Of a stretch of 64,000 nucleotides of DNA, positions 1 through 8,930 are shown piece after piece. This DNA is from Chersky-840 sp963810195 (GTDB taxonomy: Bacteria > Actinomycetota > Acidimicrobiia > Acidimicrobiales > UBA8190). The position numbers were made by a program, and so were the translations under genes. The notes beneath the pieces were generated by a model. That model was given only the letters and a program-made list of their open reading frames with translations, made no database searches and was not told the origin of the DNA. Position 1 is the stretch's first letter. Every line of letters begins with the position of its first letter. Where the stretch lies: positions 434,001 through 498,000 of the forward strand of contig CAWEMO010000002.1 in the NCBI GenBank assembly GCA_963810195.1, given 5' to 3'.

Positions 1-530
1 ATCTCGTCGTCGAGCTCGTCTGCAGGTGCGTCGTCGGACCGGGACGGGGCCCGACGCTCTGGGCGCGGGGAAGCGCCCGCGGCCGGGGAGCCCGACGCCT
101 GGCACGCCGGGCACATACCCCAGAACGTCACCTCCGCCTCGTCGAGGGCGAACCCGTGGGTCTCCGAAGGGGTGAGGCACGGACGCGTGCCGACGGCGCA
201 GTCCACGTCGGTGGTCGCCCCGCACCCCCGGCACACGATGTGGTGGTGGTTGTCCCCCACGCGCAGCTCGTAGAGCGCCGGGCTCCCGGCGGGCTCGACG
301 CGCCGGACGAGCCCGACGTCGACCAGGGCGGCCAGCACGTTGTAGACGGCCTGGGCCGACACCGAGCCCAGGTCCCGCCGCACGGCGCGGATGACGGACT
401 CGGTGTCCGAATGGGGCCGGGCCCGAAGCGCGTGCATGACGCCGAGCCGGGGTGCGGTCACCCGCAGCCCCGAGGCCCGCAAGGCGCCGGCGAGCTCGGT
501 ATGCGGGGTGTCCGAGCTTGCTGGAGCCAC
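1..530 (-). CDS. furA: Fur-family metalloregulator FurA (C-terminus cut by window start)
   Basis: Fe/Zn-dependent transcriptional repressor of the FurA type, which in actinobacteria usually controls itself and a downstream catalase-peroxidase (katG, which would lie off the window edge). The frame opens with GTG at 530-528 and runs without a stop to base 1, at least 176 codons. Residues 1-80 fit the winged-helix domain. Metal-binding features follow: HHH at 95-97, CxxC at 100/103 (HIVCRGCG) and CPAC at 140/143 (WGMCPAC). The stretch from about 104 to 143 (TDVDCAVG, CLTPSETHGF) closely resembles mycobacterial FurA as I recall it. The tail beyond residue 145 is Pro/Ser/Asp-rich and longer than usual. 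Start choice: the GTG lies 6 nt after a -10-like hexamer, suggesting a leaderless transcript. Family assignment is firm; the katG link is inference. Confidence 0.9.
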   Translation of the reverse strand, partial: MAPASSDTPHTELAGALRASGLRVTAPRLGVMHALRARPHSDTESVIRAVRRDLGSVSAQAVYNVLAALVDVGLVRRVEPAGSPALYELRVGDNHHHIVCRGCGATTDVDCAVGTRPCLTPSETHGFALDEAEVTFWGMCPACQASGSPAAGASPRPERRAPSRSDDAPADELDDE

Positions 531-536
531 CTCCCT

Positions 537-572
537 ACTCTAGAGCCGATCCTAGAATAGAGTCAATCTATT
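537..572 (-). promoter_or_regulatory. furA promoter and AT-rich palindromic operator
   Basis: Read on the minus strand, a -35 hexamer TTGACT (566-561), an 18-nt spacer and a -10 TAGAGT (542-537) lie just upstream of the furA GTG, with only 6 nt between the -10 and the start codon. An interrupted palindrome AATAGA-N5-TCTATT (556-572) covers the -35 box in an otherwise very GC-rich region. This matches an autoregulatory FurA operator on a leaderless promoter, as described in mycobacteria. The elements are seen in the sequence; the function is inferred. Confidence 0.65.
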
Positions 573-597
573 TTATGGCCCGGTCGCCGGAACTCGC

Positions 598-1671
598 TCA
601 CGGCAGGGGATGCGCGCGGAAGAAGGCCCAGATGACGCTGTTGGCGTCCACGGCGTCGGACTGGGGGCCGAGCTGGCGCGTGAGGCGCTTCGGAAGCGGG
701 GGGCCGCCCGGCCATTCATGGCCCTCGCCCGTGACTCGGTAGAGCTCGACGCTCGCACCGTCCGCACAGCCCGTGTAGCGGGTGAGGCTGACCCCGGGGT
801 CGGGTGCCGACGTCGAGGCCGAGGTGGAGCAGCCGTCCTGGGTTGCCCAGTACCGAGCCGCCTGGGGGACCGAGTAGGTCCAGTACGCCTGCCCGTGACC
901 GCCGTAGGGATCGACCGGGTCGGCGGTGCCGTGGAAGGAGACGACCGGGACGGCCCGGGTGGCCGGGCACGGCGTGGGGCGACGCAGGCCGCTCACGGGG
1001 GCCGCCGCCGCGAATGTGGCCGAGGCGTCGCAGGCCAGCTGGCTGGCCATGCGGGCGCCGCCGGAGAAGCCCGTGGCGTACACCCGGGTGCTGTCGATGC
1101 AGTAGCGGTGCTCCAAGGTGCCCACGAGGGAAGTGAGGAAGGCGACGTCGTCCGCGGCTCCGGCCGGAACCGGTGCGCCCCCGAAGAGCGGGACGCCGGG
1201 GATGTTCCAGTCGAAGCCCGTGCCGCTCGGGATCAACCCCTGTGGGTAGGCGACGATGAAGCCGTCGGAGTCGGCCGTGGCGTCCATCCCGGTGAACGCT
1301 TCCTGTTCCGCGGCCGTGCTCCCGGTCCCGTGCATGTTGAGCACCAGAGCCACCTTGGCCGAGCCCGAGTAGCCGCTCGGCACGTGGACGATGACGACCC
1401 GCTGGCGTCCCGCCACGGCCAGCGTCAGCGTGCGCGAACCCGATGGCGCTGTCGTCCCGCACCCGATGGCGCCGCGCCCCGAGCCAGAGGACGCCGAGGT
1501 CACCGAGCCGGCCGGCTGTGACGTGGTGGAGGCGGCGCGCCCGCTGCTGCACGCGCTCAGGCCGACGGTGGAAGCGGCGACGATCACGAACCACCTCGCC
1601 GTCGTGCGGCGCGTTCGTCGGCGCGGCTTCGGTCGACACTCGATTCCGGACCCCGTTCTGAGCCGTCGCAC
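598..1671 (-). CDS. Secreted PHB-depolymerase/feruloyl-esterase-like lipoprotein
   Basis: Predicted exported alpha/beta-hydrolase of the polyhydroxybutyrate depolymerase (LpqC-like) group, acting on esters outside the membrane. With the GTG start at 1671 the protein has 357 residues: an Arg-rich n-region, a hydrophobic core (RWFVIVAASTVG) and a lipobox LSAC with Cys at about 41. The Ser/Thr/Gly-rich linker after the Cys is typical of actinobacterial lipoproteins. The catalytic triad is visible: nucleophile elbow GFSGG, Asp in GTADPVDPYGG and His in GEGHEWPGG; the oxyanion region is LNMHGTG. An ATG at 1767 in the same frame would add 32 residues before the signal peptide; neither start has a clear Shine-Dalgarno, so the start is uncertain. 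It is transcribed in the same direction as furA and the deacetylase gene. Substrate unknown. Confidence 0.75.
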   Translation of the reverse strand: MRRLRTGSGIECRPKPRRRTRRTTARWFVIVAASTVGLSACSSGRAASTTSQPAGSVTSASSGSGRGAIGCGTTAPSGSRTLTLAVAGRQRVVIVHVPSGYSGSAKVALVLNMHGTGSTAAEQEAFTGMDATADSDGFIVAYPQGLIPSGTGFDWNIPGVPLFGGAPVPAGAADDVAFLTSLVGTLEHRYCIDSTRVYATGFSGGARMASQLACDASATFAAAAPVSGLRRPTPCPATRAVPVVSFHGTADPVDPYGGHGQAYWTYSVPQAARYWATQDGCSTSASTSAPDPGVSLTRYTGCADGASVELYRVTGEGHEWPGGPPLPKRLTRQLGPQSDAVDANSVIWAFFRAHPLP

Positions 1672-1777
1672 CGGCGTCGGAGAGTAGGGGAGCCGAGCCA
1701 GGACGTCCATCGACGCATCGCTTCGCACGCGACTCTCGATGCACACGACGCTCGTCGTGCGCGACACTCGATGCCCC

Positions 1778-2560
1778 CTACAGCTCGACGAGGTCGCCGA
1801 TGAGCACGGGCTCGAGGTTGCGGGACCGGATCAACTGCACCAGAGCCGGGAAGGCCTCCACCGTTCCGGCGTGACCTGTGTGCAGGCTCACAATGGACCC
1901 GGGGCGAAGGGCTTCGGTGACCCGGGCGACGATGACGGTGGAACCGGGGTCCTCGTAGTCGAGGGGGTCGATGTCGTAGCCGACGGACACCGGGTAGCCG
2001 GCGAGCCCCGCTTGCTCGAGGATCAGCGCGGTGGGAACGACGATGCCCGAGGGCCGGAACCAGCTCCCGTTGCTCCCCTCGAGACCTTCGAGCACGTCTG
2101 CGCACCGGTGGATCTCGTCCGCCACAGCTGGCGCGTCGAGGCTGCCGAGGTCGGGGTGTGTGTAGGTGTGGTTCCCGAGCGTGTGGCCCCCAGCCAGGAT
2201 CTGATCGGCGACAGCCGGGTTGGCCTCCATCCAGGTGCCGACCCCGAACACCGTGATCGGTGCAGACAGCTGGTGGGCGGACGTCAAGAGCTCCTCTGTC
2301 AGGGTCACGTCGCCCGACCCGTGGAAGGTCAGGGCCACCGCGTGCGCGCTGCGAGGGCCGTTGGCGACGTAGCCGGCGGGACCCCGTGGCACCGACGTGG
2401 TCGTCGACGACGCGACCGGAGGCCGTCGCGGGGTCGGTGGGGCCGCCCGTTGCGCCCGGGTGACGCCGCATCCCGCCAGCACCGCCGCTCCGGCCGTCGC
2501 CAGCGCGGTCCTGCGGGAGAGTGTCGTCCGGGGGGCTTCGTCGCCCGCGGGGTCACTCAT
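1778..2560 (-). CDS. Tat-exported lipoprotein with polysaccharide deacetylase (NodB) fold
   Basis: 260-residue NodB/CE4-like protein. The N-terminus has a twin-arginine motif (SRRTALATAG, RR at 16-17) and a lipobox LAGC with Cys at 31, so it is predicted to be a Tat-dependent lipoprotein acting on cell-envelope or extracellular polysaccharide. The zinc-binding HxxxH motif is clear (GNHTYTHPDLG). Motif 1, normally TFDDGP, is here TFHGSGD, so the usual paired Asp is altered; this may be a diverged or inactive subfamily. Later conserved pieces are FRPSG and SLHTGH. The start is ATG at 2560, which overlaps the stop of the beta-propeller gene by 4 nt (ATGA), so the two are translationally coupled. 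The fold call is good; the chemistry is uncertain because of motif 1. Confidence 0.78.
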   Translation of the reverse strand: MSDPAGDEAPRTTLSRRTALATAGAAVLAGCGVTRAQRAAPPTPRRPPVASSTTTSVPRGPAGYVANGPRSAHAVALTFHGSGDVTLTEELLTSAHQLSAPITVFGVGTWMEANPAVADQILAGGHTLGNHTYTHPDLGSLDAPAVADEIHRCADVLEGLEGSNGSWFRPSGIVVPTALILEQAGLAGYPVSVGYDIDPLDYEDPGSTVIVARVTEALRPGSIVSLHTGHAGTVEAFPALVQLIRSRNLEPVLIGDLVEL

Positions 2561-3858
2561 CGCAGAATTCCCGTGTGCCCGAGAGAGTACCGACCGGGTT
2601 GCGGCCATACACACAGCCCGTGCGGGCCGTAGCCAACTGGGATGCGTGCCAATTGCCTTCCGGTTGTGGTGTCGATGGCGTAGACATCGGAGTCGTAGCG
2701 ACCCGACAGCCAGAGCACCTTGCCGTCGGCCGACACTCCTCCCATGTCGGGGCTGGCGATGGTGCTGGCACGGCCGGGGTGATCGCCCGTCTCGGGCGGT
2801 AGCGACCAGGTGGTGATCACCTGTCGCTTCGCGAACGAGATCACCGAAACCGTGCCTGAGCCTCGGTTCGAGACGTAGAGGTCCCGGGCGTCCCGGCTGA
2901 CATAGAGACCGTGAGCGCCCTTGCCCGTGGGAATGAAGCCCAGTGTCTTGAAGGTGTCGCCGTTCACCTCCCACACACCGCCGGCGGTGAGATCGGCCAC
3001 GTAGAAGATCTTTCCGTCCGGCGACAGCTTGACGTCCTGGGGCTCGGCTCCCGTCCCCAGCGACAGCGTGCCCACCACGGACTGGGTGGCCACGTCCACC
3101 TTGAGAAGCTTGCCGGAGAATTCGCACGAGGCGATGAGATAGGTGCCGTTCGCCGAGAAGTCCATGTGATCAACCCCGTGACACGGGACCGCCAGCGAGT
3201 GGATGAGCGCCATGGTGTGGGGGTCCCGGAAATCGAGGCGCTGCAACGCTTCCGCCACGACGATGGCGTAGTGCCCGTCAGGGGTGAAGTACATGTTGTA
3301 GGGGTCCTCGACGGGCACCGGTGTACCCGGGATGCCGGTGGTCGGATCAACGGGGATCAAGCTGTTGCCCTGGTCGTCGGTCACCCACAAGGTCTTGAGG
3401 TCCCAAGACGGGACGACGTGCTGGGGAAGGGCTCCGACGGCGAAGGTGCGGACCACCTGGTAGGTCGTCGGGTCGATCTCCGTGACGGAGTCGTTGAGGC
3501 TGTTGGGGACGTAGATGAGGGGGCGGGCTGATCGCACCACCGGACTGAGATCCCCCGCCCCGTCGGCCGCGTAGATGTTGCACGGGTCGGTCACCGCGGG
3601 CATGCCCGGCAACGGATCGGTGACGGCGGGACAGTCAGCGTTCTGCCCGGACTTCAGGCCCTCTGAGCGTGTCTGCACCGGCGCCGGCGCGGTGACCCGG
3701 GGATGCGAGCCGGCCTTCTTGGCGGAGCCGGGCTTCGTGGAGCCGGTCAGGTCGACGATCAAGAAGACGAGAATGGCCAGCCCGACGAGCAGAGCACTCC
3801 ATCGGCGCACCAGAGTGACCGCGGCGGGGCGAGTCCCCCGCGTGGTGGAAGGGGGCAT
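2557..3858 (-). CDS. Membrane-anchored YVTN/NHL-type beta-propeller protein
   Basis: 433-residue predicted extracytoplasmic protein. One N-terminal membrane segment (about 22-40, LLVGLAILVFLIV) is followed by a linker and then repeated blades carrying YVTN-like signatures: LIYVPNSLNDSVTEID, KIFYVADL, DLYVSNRGSGTVSVI and LWLSGRYDSDVYAID. Such propellers usually mediate binding or act as lactonase-like scaffolds; no catalytic motif is evident. Its stop overlaps the start of the downstream deacetylase lipoprotein (ATGA), suggesting a joint envelope or exopolysaccharide role. The sequence upstream holds tRNA-Arg on the same strand. Function unknown. Confidence 0.7.
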   Translation of the reverse strand: MPPSTTRGTRPAAVTLVRRWSALLVGLAILVFLIVDLTGSTKPGSAKKAGSHPRVTAPAPVQTRSEGLKSGQNADCPAVTDPLPGMPAVTDPCNIYAADGAGDLSPVVRSARPLIYVPNSLNDSVTEIDPTTYQVVRTFAVGALPQHVVPSWDLKTLWVTDDQGNSLIPVDPTTGIPGTPVPVEDPYNMYFTPDGHYAIVVAEALQRLDFRDPHTMALIHSLAVPCHGVDHMDFSANGTYLIASCEFSGKLLKVDVATQSVVGTLSLGTGAEPQDVKLSPDGKIFYVADLTAGGVWEVNGDTFKTLGFIPTGKGAHGLYVSRDARDLYVSNRGSGTVSVISFAKRQVITTWSLPPETGDHPGRASTIASPDMGGVSADGKVLWLSGRYDSDVYAIDTTTGRQLARIPVGYGPHGLCVWPQPGRYSLGHTGILR

Positions 3859-4011
3859 CCTCCGTTACCGAAGTCGACGTTCGGATGTGGAGCGGCGATT
3901 CGGCAAGCAGACATTGTCCCAGTTCCGTTTCGGGACGTCGAGGAGCCGACTGCTCAACTGCATCGCGAGTCCAAGACCGCCTGCGCCGTCGGCGGTGCGT
4001 GAGTGCAGGAC

Positions 4012-4041
4012 GTGGCGCCCTCGGCAGTGGCGCCCTCGGCA
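4012..4041. repeat. 15-bp direct tandem duplication at the tRNA-Arg 3' end
   Basis: The 15-mer gtggcgccctcggca occurs twice head to tail, at 4012-4026 and 4027-4041. The second copy covers the CCA end and 3' acceptor strand of tRNA-Arg. A duplicated tRNA 3' end can be the trace of site-specific integration or of simple replication slippage; no integrase gene is nearby. Confidence 0.7.
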
Positions 4042-4102
4042 GGACTCGAACCTGCGCCACCGGCTCCGGAGGCCGGTGCTCTATCCGCTGAGCTACGAGG
4101 GC
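4028..4102 (-). tRNA. tRNA-Arg (anticodon CCG)
   Basis: On the minus strand the sequence folds into a full cloverleaf. The 7-bp acceptor stem pairs gccctcg with cgagggc. The D arm starts tagctcagc. The anticodon stem ccggc/gccgg presents the loop ctCCGga. The T arm contains ggttcgagtcc. The discriminator G is followed by an encoded CCA at 4030-4028. Anticodon CCG reads CGG, a common Arg codon in this GC-rich genome. Confidence 0.93.
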
Positions 4103-4316
4103 AGACGCGTCCGCCGGCGCCAGCGCGGGCACGATGGGGCGGAGCCACCGCGAACTGTAGTCGGGGCACCCCATCCCCCGGGCCGGCGCACGGCCAGCTC
4201 GGCTCGGCCGTGGGTGGACCGGAGGGGGCCGCTCAGGCATGTCCGGTGCGGGCCGCCCGTGCTCCGCGGCCCGGCAATTGCGCCCCCGGCTGTGGCGCGC
4301 CATCCTCGGCGGGACC

Positions 4317-5939
4317 ATGGCAGCCCGCCCCCGCATCGCCAGCGCCGTGAGCAGAGCGCTGTCGTCCATGGGCGTCGAGGTGGACGCGGCCTCCGTCCAT
4401 TTGGAGCGGCCCGCCCGTCGCGATCACGGTGACTGGTCGACCAACGTCGCCCTCGTCAACGCCAAGGCGCTCCGGCGACCGCCCCGTGAGCTCGCCGAGG
4501 AGCTGGCGCGGCGCATTCGGGACGACCCGCCCGAGCACCTGGAGACGGTCGAGGTGGCGGGCCCCGGATTCGTGAACTTCCACCTGTCGCCGGGGTGGTT
4601 GTACGACACGCTGGCAGAAGTCGTGTCCGAAGGCGAGGCTCAGTACGCGCGCAATGCGATCGGCGCCGGGGAGAAGGTCCAGATCGAGTTCATCTCGGCG
4701 AACCCCACCGGGCCGCTCCATGTCGGCAACGGCTGGTGGGGGGCGTACGGGGACGCCCTGGGACGCGTCATGGCGCGATGTGGATGGCGGGTGCAACGCG
4801 AGTACTACGTCAACGACACCGGGGGGCAGATCCGAGTCCTCGGGGAGAGCCTGTTGGCCCGTCGCCGCGGCGACGACGTCCCCGAGGCCGGGTACCAGGG
4901 CGAGTACGTCACCGAGCTCGCCCGCAGCTACGACGGGCCCGACGAGGTCGAAGCCGCCGGGCGATGGGCGGCGCAACGGATCCTCGACAACATCCGCGCC
5001 ACGCTGGCGCGCCTCGGGATTGTCTTCGACGAGTGGCACAGCCAGGCGTCTGTCGAAGAGAGCGGAGCGCTGCGCGAGACGATCGACCTGCTCGCCACCA
5101 AGGGCCTCGTCGAGGAAGAGGACGGCGCGGTGTGGTTCCGGTCCTCCCGGCTCGGGGACAACCGCGACCGCGTGCTCGTGAAGTCGAACGGGGATCCGAC
5201 CTACCTAGCCGGCGATCTCGCCTATCACCGGGACAAGTTCCTCGTGCGGGGATTCGACCGGGTTATCGACATCTTCGGTGCCGACCACGCCGGTCAGGTC
5301 AAGAGCCTGACGCTCGGGGTCGAGGCCATGGGGGTCGATCCCGGTCGGCTCGAGGTGAAGATCGGGCAGATGGTGTCGTTGGTCCAGGCCGAAGGGGCCG
5401 GTCGCATGTCCAAGCGGGCGGGCAACGTCGTGTCCCTGGACAGCCTGATCGACGACATCGGGCCCGACGCCACGCGCCTGCTCTCGCTCATGTCCTCGCT
5501 CGACCAGTCGTCGCTGCTCGACCTCGACCTGGTGCGGAGCCAGTCGATGGAGAATCCCGTCTTCTACGTGCAGTACGCGCACGCCCGGATCGCCTCCATC
5601 GAACGTGTCCGGGCCGAGCGTGGCATCGAGCGGCGCCCGCTCACGGACGTGGTCCTCTCCCTTCTCGTCCACGACCGGGAGCTCGAGCTGCTCCGCTGCC
5701 TCGAGGAGCTGCCCGACGTGGTCGCCGAGGCGGCCAGGGACCGGGCCCCCCACAAGGTCACGGCGTGGGTCCGCGGACTCGCCGGCGCGTTCCACGGCTA
5801 CTACCACGACTGCCCGGTGCTGGCCGAGACGGTCGGAGACGACCTGACCCAGGCGCGCCTGTGGCTCGTCGAGGCGGCTCGTGTGGGCCTCGCCATCGGT
5901 CTTGACATCCTCGGCGTGAGCGCCCCGGAGTCGATGTAG
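4317..5939 (+). CDS. argS: Arginyl-tRNA synthetase
   Basis: Class I aminoacyl-tRNA synthetase that charges tRNA-Arg in the cytoplasm. The ATG at 4317 gives 540 residues, typical of the family. The N-terminal Add1-like domain contains GDWSTNVAL and GPGFVNFHLS. The HIGH-type motif appears as PTGPLHVGNG and the KMSKS-type loop as GRMSKRAGN. Also seen are the ArgRS-conserved QREYYVNDTGGQ and GADHAGQVK, and the anticodon-binding C-terminal domain (YAHARIASI). The frame is open upstream to 4239, but those 26 codons are not ArgRS-like. It heads the argS-lysA-hom-thrC cluster, as in Mycobacterium. The stop lies inside a 24-bp tandem repeat. Confidence 0.96.
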   Translation: MAARPRIASAVSRALSSMGVEVDAASVHLERPARRDHGDWSTNVALVNAKALRRPPRELAEELARRIRDDPPEHLETVEVAGPGFVNFHLSPGWLYDTLAEVVSEGEAQYARNAIGAGEKVQIEFISANPTGPLHVGNGWWGAYGDALGRVMARCGWRVQREYYVNDTGGQIRVLGESLLARRRGDDVPEAGYQGEYVTELARSYDGPDEVEAAGRWAAQRILDNIRATLARLGIVFDEWHSQASVEESGALRETIDLLATKGLVEEEDGAVWFRSSRLGDNRDRVLVKSNGDPTYLAGDLAYHRDKFLVRGFDRVIDIFGADHAGQVKSLTLGVEAMGVDPGRLEVKIGQMVSLVQAEGAGRMSKRAGNVVSLDSLIDDIGPDATRLLSLMSSLDQSSLLDLDLVRSQSMENPVFYVQYAHARIASIERVRAERGIERRPLTDVVLSLLVHDRELELLRCLEELPDVVAEAARDRAPHKVTAWVRGLAGAFHGYYHDCPVLAETVGDDLTQARLWLVEAARVGLAIGLDILGVSAPESM

Positions 5940-6020
5940 TCGAGCGCTCCGGAGTCGATGGAGTCGAGCGCTCCGGAGTCGATGGAGTCGAGCGCTCCGG
6001 ATTCGATGGAGTCGATGGAG
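5916..6020. repeat. 24-bp tandem repeat across the argS stop codon
   Basis: The unit tcgagcgctccggagtcgatggag (shown here as 5940-5963) recurs at 5964-5987 and 5988-6011, with a partial copy at 6012-6020. A diverged copy at 5916-5939 encodes the last argS codons and the stop. 24 bp is eight codons, so the repeat stays in the argS frame; only TAG instead of GAG at 5937-5939 ends the protein there. Confidence 0.85.
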
Positions 6021-6087
6021 CCGCGTAAGGCTCCGGCCGCTCCCGGCGTCAGCCGGAGTCGCGAAGTGCCGTGGGTAGCCTTTGCCC

Positions 6088-7483
6088 ATGGACGACCCGG
6101 TCGCTCCCGCCGCGACCGAAGTACCCGGCCTCATCCCCGACGTGCCTGACGGCGCGGCGGACGGCGCGCCCGGTGTCGCGTCCCATCAGGCCCCCGACGT
6201 AGGTCCCGTGCACGCCGAGCTGCTCCCGATGACGGCCCGGGTGGGGGTCGACGGACGCCTGGCGGTGGGGGGTGTGGACCTGGTCGAGCTGGCGGAGCGG
6301 TTCGGGACGCCCCTGTTCGTCTACGACGAGGACCACCTCCGGGCCCGCTGCCGGGAGTCCGTGGCCGCGTGGGGCGACGGTGTCGCCTACGCGACCAAGG
6401 CGTTCTTGTGCCTGGCGATGGCCAGGCTCGCGTACGAAGAGGGGATGTGGCTCGACGTCTCCACGGGCGGAGAGCTGCACGTGGCACTGGCCGCCGGCGT
6501 GCCCGCGGCACGCCTCGTGCTCCACGGCAACAACAAGTCCGAGGACGAGCTGGCCCGCGCCCTGGAGAGCGGTGTCGGCCGTATCGTCGTCGACTCCTTC
6601 GACGAGATCGAGCGCCTGACCCGCCTGACCCGGAACCCGACGGCCGGCGCCAGGCGTCCGGCCGTGATGGTCCGGGTGACGCCGGGGATCGAGGCGCACA
6701 CCCACGACTTCGTGCGCACGGGGCAGGAGGATTCGAAGTTCGGCTTCGGGCTCGCCTCGGGGGCGGCCGCCGACGCGGTGGCGCACCTGCGCGCCTTGGC
6801 GGGGGTCGACCTGGTGGGGATCCACGCCCACATCGGGAGCCAGGTCTTCCGAGTCGAGTCCTTCGCGCAAGAGGTGGGGGTCCTGGCGGGGTTCTTCGTC
6901 CCGCTGGAGCTGCGCGAGCTGTGTGTGGGGGGCGGCCTCGGCGTTCCGTATCTGGCCGAGGAGACCGCGCCTTCCCTCGGCGAATGGGCGCACACGGTGC
7001 ATGACGCGTGCCGGCGCGCCGGGATCCCGCCCGACACGTTGGTCACCGCCGAGCCCGGCCGGTCGATCGTGGCCAGCGCCGGAGTCACGCTGTACCGGGT
7101 GGGAACGATCAAGGAGCTCCCCGGTGTGCGCACCTACGTCGCCGTGGACGGGGGCATGAGCGACAATCCCCGCCCCGTGCTCTACGGCAGCGGGTACGAG
7201 ACCTTCCTCCCCCGGGAGCCCGACGCGCCGCGGCCCACGGGCGGCCAGAGTGGTGGGGAAGCACTGTGAGTCGGGCGACATCGTGGTGGCCGACGCGCGC
7301 CTGCCGGCCGACGTGGCCGTGGGTGACGTCCTGGCCACCCCGGTCACCGGTGCCTACGGCTACTCGATGGCCTCGAATTACAACAAGGTGCCGCGCCCCG
7401 CCGTGGTGTTCGTCTCGGGGGGTGACGCACGGCTGGTCGTGCGGCGCGAGAGCTACGACGACCTGACCCGACTCGACCGATGA
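6088..7483 (+). CDS. lysA: Diaminopimelate decarboxylase, interrupted by a +1 frameshift
   Basis: PLP enzyme that decarboxylates meso-diaminopimelate to L-lysine, the last step of lysine synthesis. Starting at ATG 6088, the first 380 or so codons carry the alanine-racemase-fold barrel: PLP lysine in YATKAFLC, HGNNKSEDEL, IGSQVF and GGGLGVPY, TAEPGRSIV. The C-terminal domain (GKHCESGDIV with the active-site Cys, then GYSMASNYN) is in the next frame and ends at 7483. The switch lies between 7237 and 7247 (acgggcggcc); removing one base restores a 464-residue protein of normal length. Without it, translation stops at 7269 and loses the HCESGD active-site half. It follows argS and precedes hom. 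A sequencing or assembly error is the simplest explanation. Confidence 0.9.
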
Positions 7484-7550
7484 CCCACTCGGGGCGCGCG
7501 CCGTCGCGGCCTTTCGCCGGGTCCCAGGCGTCGGGCGGTAGCGTGAGCTG

Positions 7551-8925
7551 ATGGCGAGGACCGACGCACGCCGGGCCGCGGCCCCTGCACGCCAGGACGG
7601 GGGGGAGACGGCTGTCGGTGTGGCCGTGCTCGGCTGTGGAAACGTCGGCGGCGCCCTCGTGACGATGCTGCTCTCGGACTCCGACGCCATCGCCGCCCGC
7701 TCCGGGGTCCGCCTCGAGCTGGTGGGCGTCGCCGTCGGCGACCCGTCTCGGCCGCGGCCGGGCGTGCCTGCCACACTGATCACCGGGGACGCCAAGGGCC
7801 TGGTCAGCGACCCGCGGGTGGGCGTCGTGGTCGAGCTCATCGGCGGTGTCGACCCTGCCCGGGGGCTGGTGGAGTCGGCGCTGGCGGCGGGGAAACCGGT
7901 GGTGACGGCCAACAAGGAGCTGCTGGCCGCCCACGGGGCTGTCCTGGCCGAAGCGGCCGCATCGGCCGGGCTCGACCTTCTCTACGAGGCCGCGGTGGCG
8001 GGTGCGATCCCCCTCATCCGTTCTCTGCGCGAGTCGCTGGCGGGCGAGCCGATCCGCCGCGTCATGGGCATCGTCAACGGCACCACCAACTACATCCTGA
8101 CGACGATGTCGGAGGAGGGCGTCTCCTACACCCAGGCCCTGGCCGAGGCACAACGCCTGGGGCTCGCCGAGCGCGACCCCAGTGCGGACGTCGACGGGCA
8201 CGACGCCGCGGCCAAGGCGGCCATCCTCGCCGCGCTCGGCGTTCCGCTGCGACGTGGTCGCGGACGACGTTCCGCGTGAGGGCATCGCCGCGGTGGCCCC
8301 TGTCGACATCTCCTTCGCGGCCCGGTTGGGCTACGTCGTGAAGCTGCTGGCCGTCGTCGAGCGGACCAACGGCTCCGGGGGCAAGGGCGCGGAGGTCGAG
8401 GTTCCCGAGATCTCGGTGCGGGTGCATCCCGCCATGCTTCCCCGCACCCATCCGCTCGCCGCGGTACGAGGTGCGTTCAACGCCGTGTTCGTCGAGGGCG
8501 AGAACGCCGGCGAGCTCATGCTCTACGGCCTGGGTGCGGGCGGCCGACCGACGGCCTCGGCCGTGCTCGGGGACCTCATCGACGCCGCCTATCACCTGCG
8601 CAGCGGCTGTCCGGCTCGTTACGTGGCGCGCGTGCGGCCGCGCATCCGTCCCACCGACGACCTGCGCTGCGCGTGGTACCTGAACATCGACGTCGTCGAC
8701 CGGCCCGGAGTCCTCGCCGCCGTGGCCCGGCTCTTCGGCGACCACGGCGTGTCGATCCGCTCGATGGAGCAGGTGGGCCTGGACGACGAGGCCCGGTTGA
8801 TCTTCCTCACCCACGTGGCCCGCGAGGGTGACGTGCAGCGCACCCTCGAGGGGTTGCGGGGCCTCGACGTGGTCGACCACGTGGGCGGGGTCCTGCGCGT
8901 GATGGGCGACGAGGAAGGGAGCTGA
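7551..8925 (+). CDS. hom: Homoserine dehydrogenase with ACT domain, interrupted by a +1 frameshift
   Basis: NAD(P)-dependent reduction of aspartate semialdehyde to homoserine, the branch point to Thr and Met. The N-terminal Rossmann motif is VLGCGNVGGAL. The catalytic region includes TANKELLA, GIVNGTTNYIL and DVDGHDAAAKAAIL. At 8238 the frame breaks: the first frame ends at 8279, while the rest of the catalytic domain (VVADDVPREGI) and a C-terminal ACT regulatory domain (IDVVDRPGVLAAVARLF) continue in the next frame to 8925. Dropping one G in ctcggcgttc gives 457 residues. The ACT domain implies feedback regulation, typically by threonine. The thrC start follows within 6 nt. Confidence 0.9.
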
Positions 8926-8930
8926 CCCCG

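Noticed and set aside
4239..4316. Upstream in-frame extension of argS
   Set aside because: The extra 26 codons are Arg/Ala/Pro-rich without ArgRS similarity; the homology begins at MAARPRIASAV.
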